Numbered from the stretch's first letter, positions 30,115 through 40,371 are shown. The stretch: DNA of 64,000 bases from an uncultured Spiribacter sp. (GCA_937884605.1 CALGDM010000005.1:124001-188000), one strand, 5' to 3'. Notes: generated from the letters alone by a model not told the origin. Numbers and translations are program-made.

Positions 30115-31545
30115 ATGAATGATCAGGCTGTTCGCACACGCTTCGCACCCAGCCCCTCGGGCCAGCTGCATGTCGGCAATCTGCGCACGGCGCTTTTCAA
30201 CTGGCTGCTGGCGCGACATCACCGCGGCGAATTTGTACTGCGCATCGAGGACAGTGATGCAGCGCGCAGCGATGCCGGGCGCATCGAGCGTCTGCAGAAT
30301 GATCTGGAATGGCTGGGACTGGGCTGGGACGTGGGTCCCGGGATCGGCGCACCGGCGGACTGGCAGCAGTCCCGGCGCGCCGACCTGCATGCCGAGGCAG
30401 CGGAGCGTCTTCGACACAGGGACGCTGCCTACTACTGCTTTTGCTCCACCGAGCGCCTGGCCGCGTTGCGCGATCGTCAGAAACAGGCCGGACATCCGCC
30501 GCGTTATGACGGCTGTTGCGCCGGTCTTGACCCGGTGCACGCCGCGCAGCGCGTCGCGGCGGGGGAGTCGGCGGTGTTGCGGTTGCGGATGCCGGATGAG
30601 GGCACCATCCGTTTCACTGACGCGGTGCGCGGCGAGCAGTCATTCCGTGCCGCGGATCTCGATGACCCCATTATCCAGCGTGCCGACGGCAGTGCCGCGT
30701 TCCTGTTTGCCAATGCCCTGGACGACGCGCTGATGGGGATCACTCATGTGCTGCGCGGCGAGGATCATCTCTCGAACACGCCCCGCCAGATCGTGCTGCT
30801 CGAGCGCCTCGGGCAGTCCGTTCCGGTCTACGGGCACCTGTCGCTGGTGGTGGACGATCAGGGAGCGCCGCTGTCGAAGCGCCGCGGTGCGCCCGGCGTT
30901 CATGATCTGCAGGACGAGGGCGCGCGGCCCGCCGCGATTGTCAACTACCTGGCCCGACTGGGTAACCCGGTGCCGGCCGATGCCCTCGAGAGCCTTGATG
31001 CGCTGGCGGCGGACTTTGACGTGGCCCGTCTCAGCCGGCGCCCGGCCCGGTTTGATCGTCGCCAGCTTGATTACTGGCAGTCGTTGGCGATGGCGGCGGC
31101 CCCGGTCGCCAGCCTGCGCCCGGCGCTGCAGGTCGATTGCGTGCCGGACGACCGGATCACGGCATTCATCCAGCTGGTCCAGCCCAACCTGCGCGCCGCT
31201 GATGAGCTCAACGACTGGGCAATCCGGTTGTTTGCGCCGCAGTCAGTGCTCGACGCGGCGCTCGCTGATCGGCTGCGTCCGCTGGGAGCGGCTTTCTTCG
31301 AGACGCTCATCCGGGTGCTCGAGTCGGCACCCACCGATGACTGGAAGCCCCTGCGGGCCGAGCTCGAGGGTGCCACCGAGCGGCGCGGCGGCGCGCTGAT
31401 GAAACCGCTGCGCCGGGCCCTGACCGGACTCGACCATGGCCCGGCGCTGGGCGATATCATTCATCTCATGCCGGCGGATATCCGCCGGATGCGTTTGCAA
31501 CAGGCGGCCAGCATTGCCGCCTCGGGAGCCGATACGGATGCTTGA
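30115..31545 (+). CDS. gltX: Glutamyl-tRNA synthetase (possibly the GluRS2 type)
   Basis: 476 residues, class I synthetase with a full anticodon-binding domain, so not the short Glu-Q-RS. The HIGH motif appears as LHVGN in [18 protein letters not shown] and KMSKS as LSKRRG. A CFC pair followed by CC in a YDGCC context marks the zinc-region insertion. It overlaps cysS by eight bases. In Pseudomonas the lpxH-ppiB-glnS-cysS order puts glnS here. The HVGN variant and location suggest a second, tRNA-Gln-charging GluRS working with GatCAB, but specificity cannot be read directly. Confidence 0.85.
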   Translation: MNDQAVRTRFAPSPSGQLHVGNLRTALFNWLLARHHRGEFVLRIEDSDAARSDAGRIERLQNDLEWLGLGWDVGPGIGAPADWQQSRRADLHAEAAERLRHRDAAYYCFCSTERLAALRDRQKQAGHPPRYDGCCAGLDPVHAAQRVAAGESAVLRLRMPDEGTIRFTDAVRGEQSFRAADLDDPIIQRADGSAAFLFANALDDALMGITHVLRGEDHLSNTPRQIVLLERLGQSVPVYGHLSLVVDDQGAPLSKRRGAPGVHDLQDEGARPAAIVNYLARLGNPVPADALESLDALAADFDVARLSRRPARFDRRQLDYWQSLAMAAAPVASLRPALQVDCVPDDRITAFIQLVQPNLRAADELNDWAIRLFAPQSVLDAALADRLRPLGAAFFETLIRVLESAPTDDWKPLRAELEGATERRGGALMKPLRRALTGLDHGPALGDIIHLMPADIRRMRLQQAASIAASGADTDA

Positions 31546-32932
31546 GATCCATGACAGCCTGAGTGGCCGAAAGGCTGCCTTCGTGCCCATCAATCCGCCG
31601 CATGTCAGTCTTTATGTGTGCGGCATGACGGTGTACGACTACTGTCATCTCGGCCACGCCCGAGCCATGGTGGTCTTCGACATGGTGGCGCGCCATCTGC
31701 GCGCCAGCGGCTATGACGTGCACTATGTCCGCAACATCACCGATATTGACGACAAGATCATCGCCCGGGCGGCCACGCTGGGCGAGTCCATGGCGTCGTT
31801 GACAGCGCGGTTTACCGAGGCCATGCATGCCGATGCGGATGCGCTTGGCTGTCTGCGCCCCGACGAAGAACCCCGGGCAACCGCGCACATCGACGAGATC
31901 ATTGCGATGATCCAGCGCTTGATGGATCGCGGCTACGCCTACGCGGCGGGCGGCGACGTGTATTACGCGGTCGGCGAGTTTGCCGACTACGGTCAGCTCT
32001 CCGGCAAGCGGCTCGAGGATCTGCGTGCCGGCGCGCGGGTCGAGGCGGGCGAGCACAAGCGCGACCCGGCCGACTTTGCGCTATGGAAGGCAGCGCGACC
32101 CGATGAGCCCGGCTGGCCCTCGCCCTGGGGACCGGGTCGACCGGGCTGGCATATTGAGTGCTCGGCCATGTCCACCCATTGCCTGGGGCACCACTTTGAT
32201 ATCCATGGTGGGGGGCTCGATCTGAAGTTTCCCCATCACGAGAACGAGATCGCCCAGTCGGAAGCGGCCACCGGCGAGCATTTCGTCAACTACTGGATGC
32301 ACAACGGCCACGTGCGGATCGACGACGAGAAGATGGCCAAATCGCTGGGCAATTTCACCACGGTGCGCGACGTCCTCGCCCGACACGATGCTGAAACGGT
32401 CCGTCAATTCCTGCTCTCGAGTCACTACCGCAGCCCGCTCAACTACACCGATGACGCGCTGTCGCAGGCCCGAAGCGGGATGGAGCGGCTCTACACGGCA
32501 CTGCGTGACCTGCCCGGCAAGCAGACCAAGGCCGCGGACAGCGAGGCCTTTCGCGGCCGGTTTCAGGCGGCGATGGACGATGACTTCAACACGCCGCTCG
32601 CCCTTGCCGTGCTGTTCGATCTGGCGCGCACGATCAATCGCGCCCGCGAGGCCGGCGAGGCCGACCGGGCGGATGGCCTGGGCACGACGCTGCGCGAGCT
32701 GGGCGGCACGCTGGGGTTGCTGGGCCAGTCGCCGACTGCCTATCTGCAGGCCACAGCGTCGGTGGACGAGGCCGATGCCCAGCGCATCGAGGCGCGCCTC
32801 GCTGACCGGGCGGCGGCCCGGGCGGCCCGGGATTTTGCGCGTGCCGATGCCATCCGTGATGAGCTGCTCGCGGAAGGGGTGGTGCTGGAGGACAAGCCCG
32901 AGGGCACTCGCTGGCGCCGCGAGGGCCACTGA
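31538..32932 (+). CDS. cysS: Cysteinyl-tRNA synthetase
   Basis: 464 residues, close to E. coli CysRS (461). HIGH appears as CHLGHA and KMSKS as KMAKS ([11 protein letters not shown]). Zinc ligands come from [15 protein letters not shown] and the HHENE region. A C-terminal DALR-like helical domain follows. The ATG at 31538 gives the conserved [12 protein letters not shown] start and overlaps gltX by eight bases. It converges on the CorC-like gene with an eight-base gap. Confidence 0.96.
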   Translation: MLEIHDSLSGRKAAFVPINPPHVSLYVCGMTVYDYCHLGHARAMVVFDMVARHLRASGYDVHYVRNITDIDDKIIARAATLGESMASLTARFTEAMHADADALGCLRPDEEPRATAHIDEIIAMIQRLMDRGYAYAAGGDVYYAVGEFADYGQLSGKRLEDLRAGARVEAGEHKRDPADFALWKAARPDEPGWPSPWGPGRPGWHIECSAMSTHCLGHHFDIHGGGLDLKFPHHENEIAQSEAATGEHFVNYWMHNGHVRIDDEKMAKSLGNFTTVRDVLARHDAETVRQFLLSSHYRSPLNYTDDALSQARSGMERLYTALRDLPGKQTKAADSEAFRGRFQAAMDDDFNTPLALAVLFDLARTINRAREAGEADRADGLGTTLRELGGTLGLLGQSPTAYLQATASVDEADAQRIEARLADRAAARAARDFARADAIRDELLAEGVVLEDKPEGTRWRREGH

Positions 32933-32940
32933 GGCAAGGC

Positions 32941-34230
32941 TCAGTCCTCGACGGCTGGCGGTGTCTCGCGTGGACGCACACGCTGCTCAAGCCGGGCGAC
33001 CTTGACGCGATTTTCCTCGGCCTGGAGAACGGTGACCGGATGGCCGTCGATCAGTAGGCTGATGCCGGGTTCGGGGATGGTCTCGAGCTGCTCCAGGATC
33101 AGCCCGTTCAGGGTCTTTGGGCCTTCCGGCGGCAAATCCCAGCCCAGCAGGCGTTTGAGCTCGCGCACACTGGCGCTGCCGGCGGCAAGATAGCTGCCGT
33201 CGGGCTGGCGGTGAATGTCGCGAATTGCTTCGGCCGGATCGGTGGTGAACTCGCCGACGATCTCCTCGAGGATATCCTCGAGGGTGACAAGACCATGGAA
33301 TTCGCCGTATTCGTCGACGATCAGCCCGATCCGGCGACGCTCCGACTGAAAGTTCAGCATCTGCTGGTGCAACGGCGTGCCCTCGGGAACAAAATAGGGC
33401 TCGCGGACATGCTCGAGCAGGCGCTCGCGGGTCAGCACGCCATCGAGCATCGCCGTCAGCACCCGGCGCACGTGCAGGATGCCGCGAATGGTGTCGACGC
33501 CGCCCTCAAACACCGGCAGCCGCGTGTACTCCGAGCTGGCGATCTGCTCGGTAATGCGGGACCAGTCATCCCCCAGGTCGATGCCCACGACTTCATTGCG
33601 CGGGATCATGATGTCGTCGACGGTGGCCTGATCGAGATCGAGGATGCCCAGCAACATGCGCTGATGGCGACGCGGGATCATCGCACCGGTTTCATTGACC
33701 ACGGTCCGCAGTTCTTCGCGGCTGAGCGCGGTCTGGCCGCCTTCGGTGGGATTGACGCCAAGGCTGCGCAGCAGGGTGTTGGCCAGCATGTTGGTGAGCC
33801 AGACCAGCGGGTAGAGCAGCCGCAGCAGCGGGCCGAGAACGAACGCCGCGGGAAAGGCGACGCGTTCGGGCCGCAGCGCCGCCAGCGTCTTGGGAGCGAC
33901 TTCCGCGAAAATCAGGATGGTCAGTGTCAGCAGACCGGTTGCCGCGGCAATGGCACCCTGACCTCCCAGCCGCAGGGCAATCAGCGTGGCAATCGATGAC
34001 GCCAGGATGTTCACGAAGTTGTTGCCCAGCAGGATGATGCCGATCAGCCGGTCGGGGCGCTCCAGCAGGCGCTCCGCGCGGCGGGCGCCGCGGTTGCCAT
34101 GCCGCGAGAGATGCCGCAGCCGGTAGCGATTCAGGGTCATAAGGGCCGTCTCCGAGCTGGAGAAGCCGCCGGAGAGAACGATCAGCGCGCCCAGAATGAC
34201 GAAGAGAACGGGAAGGGGAACAACGTCCAA
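32941..34230 (-). CDS. CNNM/CorC-HlyC family membrane protein (YfjD-like)
   Basis: 429 residues: a DUF21 (CNNM) membrane domain (about 1-190, three to four helices), two CBS domains (about 205-335) and a C-terminal CorC_HlyC domain (about 345-420). It matches E. coli YfjD in layout and in gene neighbourhood (yfjD-ypjD next to ffh). Family members have been linked to Mg2+/Co2+ efflux and haemolysin phenotypes; the transported ion here is inference. ypjD lies six bases upstream, so the two are probably one unit. Confidence 0.88.
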   Translation of the reverse strand: MDVVPLPVLFVILGALIVLSGGFSSSETALMTLNRYRLRHLSRHGNRGARRAERLLERPDRLIGIILLGNNFVNILASSIATLIALRLGGQGAIAAATGLLTLTILIFAEVAPKTLAALRPERVAFPAAFVLGPLLRLLYPLVWLTNMLANTLLRSLGVNPTEGGQTALSREELRTVVNETGAMIPRRHQRMLLGILDLDQATVDDIMIPRNEVVGIDLGDDWSRITEQIASSEYTRLPVFEGGVDTIRGILHVRRVLTAMLDGVLTRERLLEHVREPYFVPEGTPLHQQMLNFQSERRRIGLIVDEYGEFHGLVTLEDILEEIVGEFTTDPAEAIRDIHRQPDGSYLAAGSASVRELKRLLGWDLPPEGPKTLNGLILEQLETIPEPGISLLIDGHPVTVLQAEENRVKVARLEQRVRPRETPPAVED

Positions 34231-34236
34231 GCTTGT

Positions 34237-35049
34237 TCAGGCCCCCCGGCCAATGATCAGCTCGACCACGATCTTGCTGCCGAAATACGCCACCGCCAGC
34301 AAGGCGAACCCGGACAGCGTCCAGCGAATGGCGGTACGACCACGCCAGCCCGCCACCGTGCGGCCGATCAGCAGCCCGGCAAACACCAGCCAGCCGATCA
34401 TCGAGAGCACGGTCTTGTGCACCAGATCCTGGGCGAAGAGGTTATCGACGAACAGCCAGCCGCTGACCAGTGCCACGGACAGCAGGACAAAGCCGATGGC
34501 CACAAGGTGGAAGAGCAGGGATTCCATGCCCTGCAGGGGCGGTAGAAACCCGAGCACCGGGCCGGCGCGGCGCCGGCGCAGAGCGCTCTCCTGCCAGGCC
34601 AGCAAAAGCGCCTGGGCACTGGCGAGCCCCAGAACGGCATAGGCGGCCACCGACGAAATGATGTGCACGTCCACGGGTGCGCCGACCGGCACCATGGTGG
34701 CCGTGGGGACACCCAGCGTCTGGGCGAGGAGCAATGTCACCAGGGCGAACGGATAGACGACCAGACCCAGACTGTGCAGCGGCTGGCGGACGGCCGCCGC
34801 GATCAGCGTCACCGCCATCAGCCACCCGAGCAGCGAGCCGGCATTGAACAACGACAGATCGACACCCGCCGGCGTCCATAGCGCCCGCCAGAGGCTGATG
34901 CCATGCAACACCACGGCAATGGCGGCCAGTGCCAGCGCCAGCGGCTCGGCACGCTGCACGGCAAGGCGCCCGCGCAGGGCGGCCAGGAGTGCCGCGACGG
35001 CGAGCGCATACAGCGCTGCCGCCATCCAGGGAGTGAGGGTAAGGATCAT
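34237..35049 (-). CDS. ypjD: Cytochrome c assembly-like membrane protein (YpjD)
   Basis: 270 residues with about eight predicted membrane helices and the CcsA/CcmC-like family fold. The HKTVLS segment near residue 200 and position divergent from ffh match E. coli YpjD. Related proteins export or handle haem, but YpjD itself has no settled role. It is the promoter-proximal gene of the pair with the CorC-like gene. The 143 bases between its start and ffh hold the divergent promoters. Confidence 0.85.
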   Translation of the reverse strand: MILTLTPWMAAALYALAVAALLAALRGRLAVQRAEPLALALAAIAVVLHGISLWRALWTPAGVDLSLFNAGSLLGWLMAVTLIAAAVRQPLHSLGLVVYPFALVTLLLAQTLGVPTATMVPVGAPVDVHIISSVAAYAVLGLASAQALLLAWQESALRRRRAGPVLGFLPPLQGMESLLFHLVAIGFVLLSVALVSGWLFVDNLFAQDLVHKTVLSMIGWLVFAGLLIGRTVAGWRGRTAIRWTLSGFALLAVAYFGSKIVVELIIGRGA

Positions 35050-35142
35050 CTGCGGGTTGTTTACTGCCGTTGCGACTGAGTTTGATCATCGCACACAAAA
35101 TGGCCTTCTTCGACCATCAGTGCTCGAGGAACCCCGATGCGC

Positions 35143-35151
35143 TGATACAAT
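35143..35151 (+). promoter_or_regulatory. Candidate extended -10 promoter for ffh
   Basis: TG at 35143-35144, one base, then TACAAT at 35146-35151 (5/6 of the -10 consensus). There is no good -35 hexamer at 16-18 bases, which is tolerated for extended -10 promoters. Transcription would start near 35158, about 35 bases before the ffh ATG at 35193. Nothing else distinct is seen in the 35050-35192 intergenic region. Confidence 0.4.
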
Positions 35152-35192
35152 CGACGGCATGATGACCGGCGACTGCGGAGTGCCTGACAGCC

Positions 35193-36596
35193 ATGTTCGA
35201 TAATCTGAGTGATCGTCTCGAGGCGATCGGAAAGCGCCTGAAAGGCAAGGGGCGGCTGACCGAGGACAACATCCAGGAAACGCTGCGCGAAGTGCGCATG
35301 GCACTGCTCGAGGCGGATGTTGCCCTGCCGGTGGTCAAGGACTTCGTGGCCAGCGTTCGCGAGCGGGCCCTCGGGACCGAGGTGACCAAGAGCCTGTCGC
35401 CCGGCCAGGCGTTCGTGAAGATCGTCCACGACCAGCTTGTCCAGGTGATGGGCGCGCAGAACGACGCCCTCGACCTGACCACGCGCCCGCCGGCGGTGGT
35501 GATGCTGGCCGGCCTCCAGGGTTCTGGCAAGACGACCAGCATTGCCAAGCTCGGGCGGTTGCTGCGCGAGCGCGAAAAGAAAAAGGTCCTGGCGGTGTCG
35601 GTTGACGTCTATCGGCCGGCGGCCATTGACCAGCTGCAGCGCCTGAGCGACGAGGTGGGGATCGATTTCCACCCCACCGATGCGTCGGCCGATCCGGTGG
35701 CAACGGTCGAGGCGGCCCGCGAGCAGGCCCGTACCGGATACTACGATGTCCTGCTGGTGGACACGGCGGGGCGTTTGCATGTGGACGGCGAGATGATGGA
35801 CGAGGCGCGTCGGGTGCATCAGGCGGTGGCACCCATCGAGACCCTGTTCGTTGTCGACAGCATGACGGGTCAGGATGCCGCCAACACCGCCCGGGCGTTT
35901 GACGAGGCGCTTCCGCTGACCGGCGTGATCCTGACCAAGGCCGATGGTGATGCCCGGGGTGGCGCGGCGCTGTCGATTCGCGAGATCACCGGCAAACCCA
36001 TCAAGTTTCTCGGCATCGGCGAGAAGACGGATGCCCTTGAGCCCTTTCATCCCGACCGCATGGCTTCGCGCATCCTGGGAATGGGGGACGTGCTCTCGCT
36101 GGTCGAAGAGGTCGAGCGCAAGGTCGACCATCAGAAAGCCGAGCGGATGGCCGGCAAGCTCAAGAAGGGCAAGGGTTTTGACCTCGAGGACATGCGCGAG
36201 CAGCTCACGCAGGTGACCCAGATGGGCGGCATGGGCGGCCTGATGGAAAAGCTCCCGGGTATGGGGCAGCTCACCGAGCAGGCCAGCCAGCAGATGAACG
36301 ACGGTCAGGTCCGACGCCAGATTGCCATCATCAACTCAATGACGCCCGGCGAGCGTCAGCGCCCGGATGTCATCAATGGATCGCGCAAACGGCGGATTGC
36401 CCGCGGCTGTGGCATGGAGGTGCAGGACATCAATCGTCTGCTCAAGCAGCACAAGCAGATGCAGAAGATGATGAAGCAGTTCAAGAACGGCGGCATGAAG
36501 AAAATGATGCGCCAGATGGGTGGCGGCAATGGCATGCCCCCGGGCGGCGGCATGCCCCCGGGCGGCGGTCTGCCCCCGGGACTTGGCGGGCGCTGA
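35193..36596 (+). CDS. ffh: Signal recognition particle protein Ffh
   Basis: 467 residues. Order: N domain, GTPase G domain with GLQGSGKT at 107-114, DTAGRL and TKADGD motifs, and a methionine-rich M domain that binds 4.5S RNA and signal sequences. The tail ends in a repeated GMPPGG motif encoded by an 18-base direct repeat. Ffh with FtsY targets nascent inner-membrane proteins. rpsP follows after 54 bases. Confidence 0.97.
   Translation: MFDNLSDRLEAIGKRLKGKGRLTEDNIQETLREVRMALLEADVALPVVKDFVASVRERALGTEVTKSLSPGQAFVKIVHDQLVQVMGAQNDALDLTTRPPAVVMLAGLQGSGKTTSIAKLGRLLREREKKKVLAVSVDVYRPAAIDQLQRLSDEVGIDFHPTDASADPVATVEAAREQARTGYYDVLLVDTAGRLHVDGEMMDEARRVHQAVAPIETLFVVDSMTGQDAANTARAFDEALPLTGVILTKADGDARGGAALSIREITGKPIKFLGIGEKTDALEPFHPDRMASRILGMGDVLSLVEEVERKVDHQKAERMAGKLKKGKGFDLEDMREQLTQVTQMGGMGGLMEKLPGMGQLTEQASQQMNDGQVRRQIAIINSMTPGERQRPDVINGSRKRRIARGCGMEVQDINRLLKQHKQMQKMMKQFKNGGMKKMMRQMGGGNGMPPGGGMPPGGGLPPGLGGR
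36531..36580 (+). repeat. 18-base direct repeat in the ffh 3' end
   Basis: Two perfect 18-base copies (36531-36548 and 36549-36566; ggcatgcccccgggcggc) and a partial third copy (36567-36580) encode the Gly/Pro/Met-rich Ffh tail. It is a small in-frame tandem repeat that could vary in copy number between strains. Confidence 0.85.
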
Positions 36597-36611
36597 ACAC
36601 GCAGGTAAACT
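36583..36611 (+). promoter_or_regulatory. Candidate sigma70 promoter for rpsP-rimM-trmD-rplS
   Basis: TTGGCG (36583-36588, 4/6), a 17-base spacer and TAAACT (36606-36611, 4/6). Transcription would start near 36618, about 33 bases before the rpsP ATG. The -35 box lies inside the last codons of ffh. Read-through from ffh is also likely, as no terminator separates them. Confidence 0.4.
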
Positions 36612-36650
36612 GCGCGGTTTAGTAGTCACCAGAGTTGACTGGATAACGAT

Positions 36651-36920
36651 ATGGTCACGATTCGTCTAGCGCGTGCAGGCGCCAAAAAGCGTCCTTTCTA
36701 TCACGTCGTCGTCACCGACAGCCGTAACGGCCGTGATGGCAAGTTCATCGAGCGGTTGGGCTTTCTCAACCCGGTTGCCCGGGGTCAGGAAGTGCCGTTT
36801 CGGCTTGATCTCGAGCGCGCCGAGCACTGGTTGTCCCAGGGCGCCCAGCCGAGTGAGCGGGCGCGGCAGCTGATCCGTCAGTCGCGCCGTGGAGCGGCTG
36901 AGGGTGTCGAAAGCGCCTGA
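36651..36920 (+). CDS. rpsP: 30S ribosomal protein S16
   Basis: 89 residues. [21 protein letters not shown] is the family opening, and FNP-type packing is seen as GFLNP. S16 is an assembly protein of the small subunit body. It overlaps rimM by 17 bases when rimM starts at GTG 36904. It is the first gene of the conserved rpsP-rimM-trmD-rplS operon. Confidence 0.98.
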   Translation: MVTIRLARAGAKKRPFYHVVVTDSRNGRDGKFIERLGFLNPVARGQEVPFRLDLERAEHWLSQGAQPSERARQLIRQSRRGAAEGVESA

Positions 36921-37434
36921 ACCGGCGACGCCCGGCGATACCCATGTCGTCATGGGCGAGATCGCGGGGGTGCGAGGGATTCGCGGCGAGCTGAAGGTCC
37001 ATTCCTGGACGCGGCCACGGGAAAACCTGCTGGACTATCCGGTCTGGACGCTGGAGCAGGGCGGTAACGCCCGAGACTGGCAGGTGCTTGGCGGCGGCTG
37101 GCAGGGGCGCCATCTGGTGGTGCGGCTGCAGGGCGTCGACGATCGGGATGCCGCTGAGGCGCTGGTCGGTGGCCGGATTCTGGTGGCCAAGTCGCAGATG
37201 CCGCCAACGGCACCGGACGAGTTCTACTGGTATGAGCTCGAAGGATTGGCGGTGGAAAACCGCGACGGAACAAACCTTGGTCAGGTCGCAGGCCTGATCG
37301 AGACCGGCGCCAACGATGTGATGCGAGTCGTTGGCGAGCGGGAGCGGCTGATCCCCTACACGCCGGGGGTCCATATTGATCGCATCGACCTGGAAAACGG
37401 CCGGATGGTTGTCGACTGGGATCCGGAGTTCTGA
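36904..37434 (+). CDS. rimM: 16S rRNA processing protein RimM
   Basis: About 176 residues: N-terminal RimM barrel ([19 protein letters not shown]) and C-terminal PRC barrel ([10 protein letters not shown] to MVVDWDPEF). RimM helps mature the 30S head and binds S19. Starts are ambiguous: GTG at 36889, GTG at 36904 or ATG at 36952. I prefer 36904 because GGAG sits nine bases upstream. It precedes trmD by six bases. Confidence 0.93.
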   Translation: MSKAPEPATPGDTHVVMGEIAGVRGIRGELKVHSWTRPRENLLDYPVWTLEQGGNARDWQVLGGGWQGRHLVVRLQGVDDRDAAEALVGGRILVAKSQMPPTAPDEFYWYELEGLAVENRDGTNLGQVAGLIETGANDVMRVVGERERLIPYTPGVHIDRIDLENGRMVVDWDPEF

Positions 37435-37440
37435 GCGGAT

Positions 37441-38178
37441 ATGCGGTTTGACGTGATCACGCTGTTCCCGGAGATGGTTGAGGGCCTGTTGTGCCATGGG
37501 GTCATGGGGCGGGCAGTTGATCGCGGGCTGATTGAACTGGTCACCTGGAATCCCCGCGACTACAGCGAGGATCGTCATGCCACGGTTGACGATCGTCCCT
37601 ATGGCGGCGGCCCGGGTATGGTCATGAAAGTCGAGCCGCTGCGGACAACCATCCGCGCGGCGCGGGCGGCCGGTCCAGCGGCGCCAGTGATCTACCTTTC
37701 GCCGGACGGGGAGCGGCTTGACGGGCCGCGGGTGCGGCGACTGGCGCAGGATGAGCGGATGATCCTGTTGTGCGGCCGCTACGAGGGCATCGACGAGCGG
37801 CTCATCGACGAGGAGGTCGATCAGTCGCTGTCGATCGGCGACTACGTGCTCAGCGGTGGCGAGTTGCCGGCCATGGTGGTGATGGATGCGGTGGCCCGCT
37901 TGATTCCGGGGGTGCTCGGGCATGCCGAGTCGGCGTCGCAGGATGCGTTCGCCGATGGGCTGCTGGATTGCCCGCACTACACGCGCCCGGAGTGGATCGA
38001 TGATCGGCCGGTGCCGGCGGTGCTGCTCAGCGGTGATCATCAGGCGGTGGCGCGCTGGCGACTCAAACAGGCGTTGGGGCGAACGCTGGAAAAACGCCCG
38101 GACCTGCTCGATCAGCGGGGGGTCAGTGACAGTGAACAGGCGCTGCTCGACGAATATCGGGCGGGGCATAACGGTTAA
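37441..38178 (+). CDS. trmD: tRNA (guanine-N1-)-methyltransferase
   Basis: 245 residues, SPOUT-class trefoil-knot enzyme that methylates G37 of tRNAs next to the anticodon and so prevents frameshifting. [12 protein letters not shown] opens the protein and the knot region [12 protein letters not shown] to [11 protein letters not shown] binds S-adenosylmethionine. The RPEW motif of the C-terminal domain is also present. It lies between rimM and rplS as usual. Confidence 0.98.
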   Translation: MRFDVITLFPEMVEGLLCHGVMGRAVDRGLIELVTWNPRDYSEDRHATVDDRPYGGGPGMVMKVEPLRTTIRAARAAGPAAPVIYLSPDGERLDGPRVRRLAQDERMILLCGRYEGIDERLIDEEVDQSLSIGDYVLSGGELPAMVVMDAVARLIPGVLGHAESASQDAFADGLLDCPHYTRPEWIDDRPVPAVLLSGDHQAVARWRLKQALGRTLEKRPDLLDQRGVSDSEQALLDEYRAGHNG

Positions 38179-38196
38179 ATACAAGGGGATGCAGGC

Positions 38197-38574
38197 ATGA
38201 CCAACATCATCGAAGAACTGGAGCGGGAACAGGTCGAGAAAACCGGCCGCTCGCTCGAAGACATCAACTCCGGCGATACGGTGCTCGTCAACGTCTGGGT
38301 CCGCGAGGGCAACCGCGAGCGCACCCAGCCCTTCGAGGGGGTGGTGATTGCCAAGCGCAACCGTGGCGTCAATTCCTCGTTCACCCTGCGCAAGGTCTCG
38401 CATGGCGAGGGCGTCGAGCGCGTCTTCCAGCTGCACAGCCCGCTGATTGAGAGTCTGCAGGTCAAGCGTCGCGGCGACGTCCGCCGGGCCAAGCTCTACT
38501 TCCTGCGCGAGCGGCGTGGCAAGGCGGCGCGGATCAAGGAGAAGGTGCGGGCGAAAAGCCGCAAGGCTTCCTGA
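38197..38574 (+). CDS. rplS: 50S ribosomal protein L19
   Basis: 125 residues. Typical L19 features are the [23 protein letters not shown] strand region and the basic C-terminus ([15 protein letters not shown]). It sits at the subunit interface. It is the last gene of the operon and is followed after about 20 bases by an intrinsic terminator. Confidence 0.98.
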   Translation: MTNIIEELEREQVEKTGRSLEDINSGDTVLVNVWVREGNRERTQPFEGVVIAKRNRGVNSSFTLRKVSHGEGVERVFQLHSPLIESLQVKRRGDVRRAKLYFLRERRGKAARIKEKVRAKSRKAS

Positions 38575-38593
38575 CCGTCTCGTCGCCCGATCG

Positions 38594-38616
38594 CCCGCGC
38601 TGCTAGTGCGGGTTTT
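38594..38616 (+). terminator. Intrinsic terminator of the rpsP operon
   Basis: CCCGCGCT (38594-38601) pairs with AGTGCGGG (38605-38612), including one G-U pair, around the three-base loop GCT, followed by TTTT (38613-38616). The right arm and T tract lie inside the 3' end of serB on the other strand, and the serB stop is in the loop and stem. The minus strand has no T tract on its side, so it should act only on + transcripts. Confidence 0.8.
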
Positions 38617-39835
38617 CGGCGTCGTTCATGCCCATCAGGTAAAGCACCCCGTCGAGGCCGATCGTCGAGATCGCCTGACGGGCGCTTTTCTGAACCAGCG
38701 GTTTGGCGTGAAACGCGATCCCCAGGCCGGCTGACCGCAGCATAGGCAGGTCGTTGGCCCCGTCGCCCACGGCAATCACCTGGGCTAGATCGATGCCCAT
38801 CTCGCCGGCCAGACGCTCGAGCAGCTCCGCCTTGCGTTCGCCATCGACAATCGGCCCAGCCACTTGCCCCGTCAGGCGCCCTTCCACGATTTCCAGTCGG
38901 TTGGCATACACCGTATCCAGTTCCAGACGGCGCTGCAGGTGGTGGCCGAAAAAGTCGAATCCGCCGGAAATGACGGCCGTGCGGTAGCCGAGCATCTGCA
39001 GTGTCTTCATGAGTCGCTCGGCGCCCTCGGTCAGGGTCAGCCGCTCGGCGACTCGCTCGAGAACCCCTTCATCCAGGCCTTCCAGGCAGGCGACCCGCTG
39101 GGCGAGGCTGTCGCGAAAATCGATGTCACCGCGCATCGCGGCCTCGGTGATGGCCGCCACCTTGTCGCCGACGCCGGCTTCGTGCGCGAGTTCGTCGATA
39201 ACCTCTTCATGGATAAGCGTCGAGTCCATGTCAAAGACCACCAGCCGCCGATTACGGCGGTAGAAGTTGTCCTCCTGAAAAGAGATATCGATGTCCATTT
39301 CCCTTGAGATGGACAAGAACGCCGCTTTCATCGCATCGGCATCACTGGGCTCGCCGCGCAGACTCAGCTCCAGGCAGGCGCGGCTCTCTTCGCGCTCGTC
39401 ATGCAGTGGGCTGCGTGCCGACAGCCGCACGATGTCCTCGATATTAAGGTCATGCTGCGTGGTGACGCGGGCAATGCGGGCGATCTGCGCGGCGGTAACG
39501 CGCCGACCCAGCAATGTCAGGACATAGGCCGACTGGCGCTCGCCGCGCACCCACTGCTGATACTCGCTGGCCGGTACCGGCTGAAAGCGCACGCGTAGCT
39601 CGAGCTGATGGGCCTCGTAGAGCAGATCCTTGAGCACCGCTGCCGAGTCCGAGGCGCCCGAGAGCTTGATCAGGATGGCAAGGGCGAGATTTTCGTGCAC
39701 CATCGCCTGGCTGATGTCCAGTACCCGGACCGGATAGGCGGCGAGTATGCCCATCAATGCGGCGGTCACGCCGGGGCGGTCACTCCCGGAGATGTTGATC
39801 AGGATGATTTCGCTGTCGGATTCGATGTCGTTCAT
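38603..39835 (-). CDS. serB: Phosphoserine phosphatase with tandem ACT domains
   Basis: 410 residues, longer than E. coli SerB (322): two ACT-type regulatory domains (about 8-85 and 97-180) precede the HAD catalytic domain, as in actinobacterial SerB2. HAD motifs are [10 protein letters not shown] near 200, SGGFDFF, and [11 protein letters not shown]. It makes serine from phosphoserine; the ACT pair suggests feedback by an amino acid. It is divergent from msrB, with 62 bases between the starts. Confidence 0.94.
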   Translation of the reverse strand: MNDIESDSEIILINISGSDRPGVTAALMGILAAYPVRVLDISQAMVHENLALAILIKLSGASDSAAVLKDLLYEAHQLELRVRFQPVPASEYQQWVRGERQSAYVLTLLGRRVTAAQIARIARVTTQHDLNIEDIVRLSARSPLHDEREESRACLELSLRGEPSDADAMKAAFLSISREMDIDISFQEDNFYRRNRRLVVFDMDSTLIHEEVIDELAHEAGVGDKVAAITEAAMRGDIDFRDSLAQRVACLEGLDEGVLERVAERLTLTEGAERLMKTLQMLGYRTAVISGGFDFFGHHLQRRLELDTVYANRLEIVEGRLTGQVAGPIVDGERKAELLERLAGEMGIDLAQVIAVGDGANDLPMLRSAGLGIAFHAKPLVQKSARQAISTIGLDGVLYLMGMNDAENPH

Positions 39836-39897
39836 GGATTCGCTCAGTGACGGCCCGGCGCGATATTGTAGGGGAAATTGCCAAGGAGCCCACGCCC

Positions 39898-40305
39898 ATG
39901 ACTGATTCGCGCGATCCCCGCAACACTGACTGGCAGCAGCAGTTGACGCCGGCGCAGTATCGGGTTGCCCGCGAGGGCGGCACCGAGCCGCCGTTCAGCG
40001 GCGAGTACAACAATCTCAAGGCCGACGGCCTGTTTCGGTGCGTATGCTGCGGGCGGCCGCTGTTCGACAGCGCGCAGAAGTTCGACTCCGGCACCGGCTG
40101 GCCGAGTTTCTGGGCACCTGTCGCTGACCACGCCGTCGCCACCGAGGCGGACAGCAGTCTTGGAATGCGGCGGACCGAGGTGCATTGCCCGGACTGCCAG
40201 GGCCATCTGGGCCACGTGTTTCCGGACGGGCCAAAGCCTACCGGGCTGCGCTATTGCATCAACTCGCTGTCGCTTCAGTTCGAGGCCCGCGAGGACGGCG
40301 GCTGA
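39898..40305 (+). CDS. msrB: Peptide-methionine (R)-S-oxide reductase
   Basis: 135 residues. C120 in RYCINSLSL is the catalytic cysteine; C48, C51, C97 and C100 (CVCC, CPDC) bind zinc. It repairs the R isomer of methionine sulfoxide in proteins. AAGGAG lies nine bases before the ATG at 39898, which decides the start over one 17 codons upstream. It has no signal peptide, so it acts in the cytoplasm. Confidence 0.95.
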   Translation: MTDSRDPRNTDWQQQLTPAQYRVAREGGTEPPFSGEYNNLKADGLFRCVCCGRPLFDSAQKFDSGTGWPSFWAPVADHAVATEADSSLGMRRTEVHCPDCQGHLGHVFPDGPKPTGLRYCINSLSLQFEAREDGG

Positions 40306-40308
40306 GGC

Positions 40309-40338
40309 TTGCCGGCCGGCCGCGCGCCTCGGTATAGT
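40309..40338 (+). promoter_or_regulatory. Candidate sigma70 promoter of the acetolactate synthase gene
   Basis: TTGCCG (40309-40314, 4/6), an 18-base spacer and TATAGT (40333-40338, 5/6). The start would be near 40345, giving about 27 bases of leader. No leader peptide with runs of branched-chain codons fits in this space, so ilv-type attenuation is unlikely here. Confidence 0.5.
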
Positions 40339-40371
40339 CATTCGATAAGTCACTGATTTCAGGATGTCATC

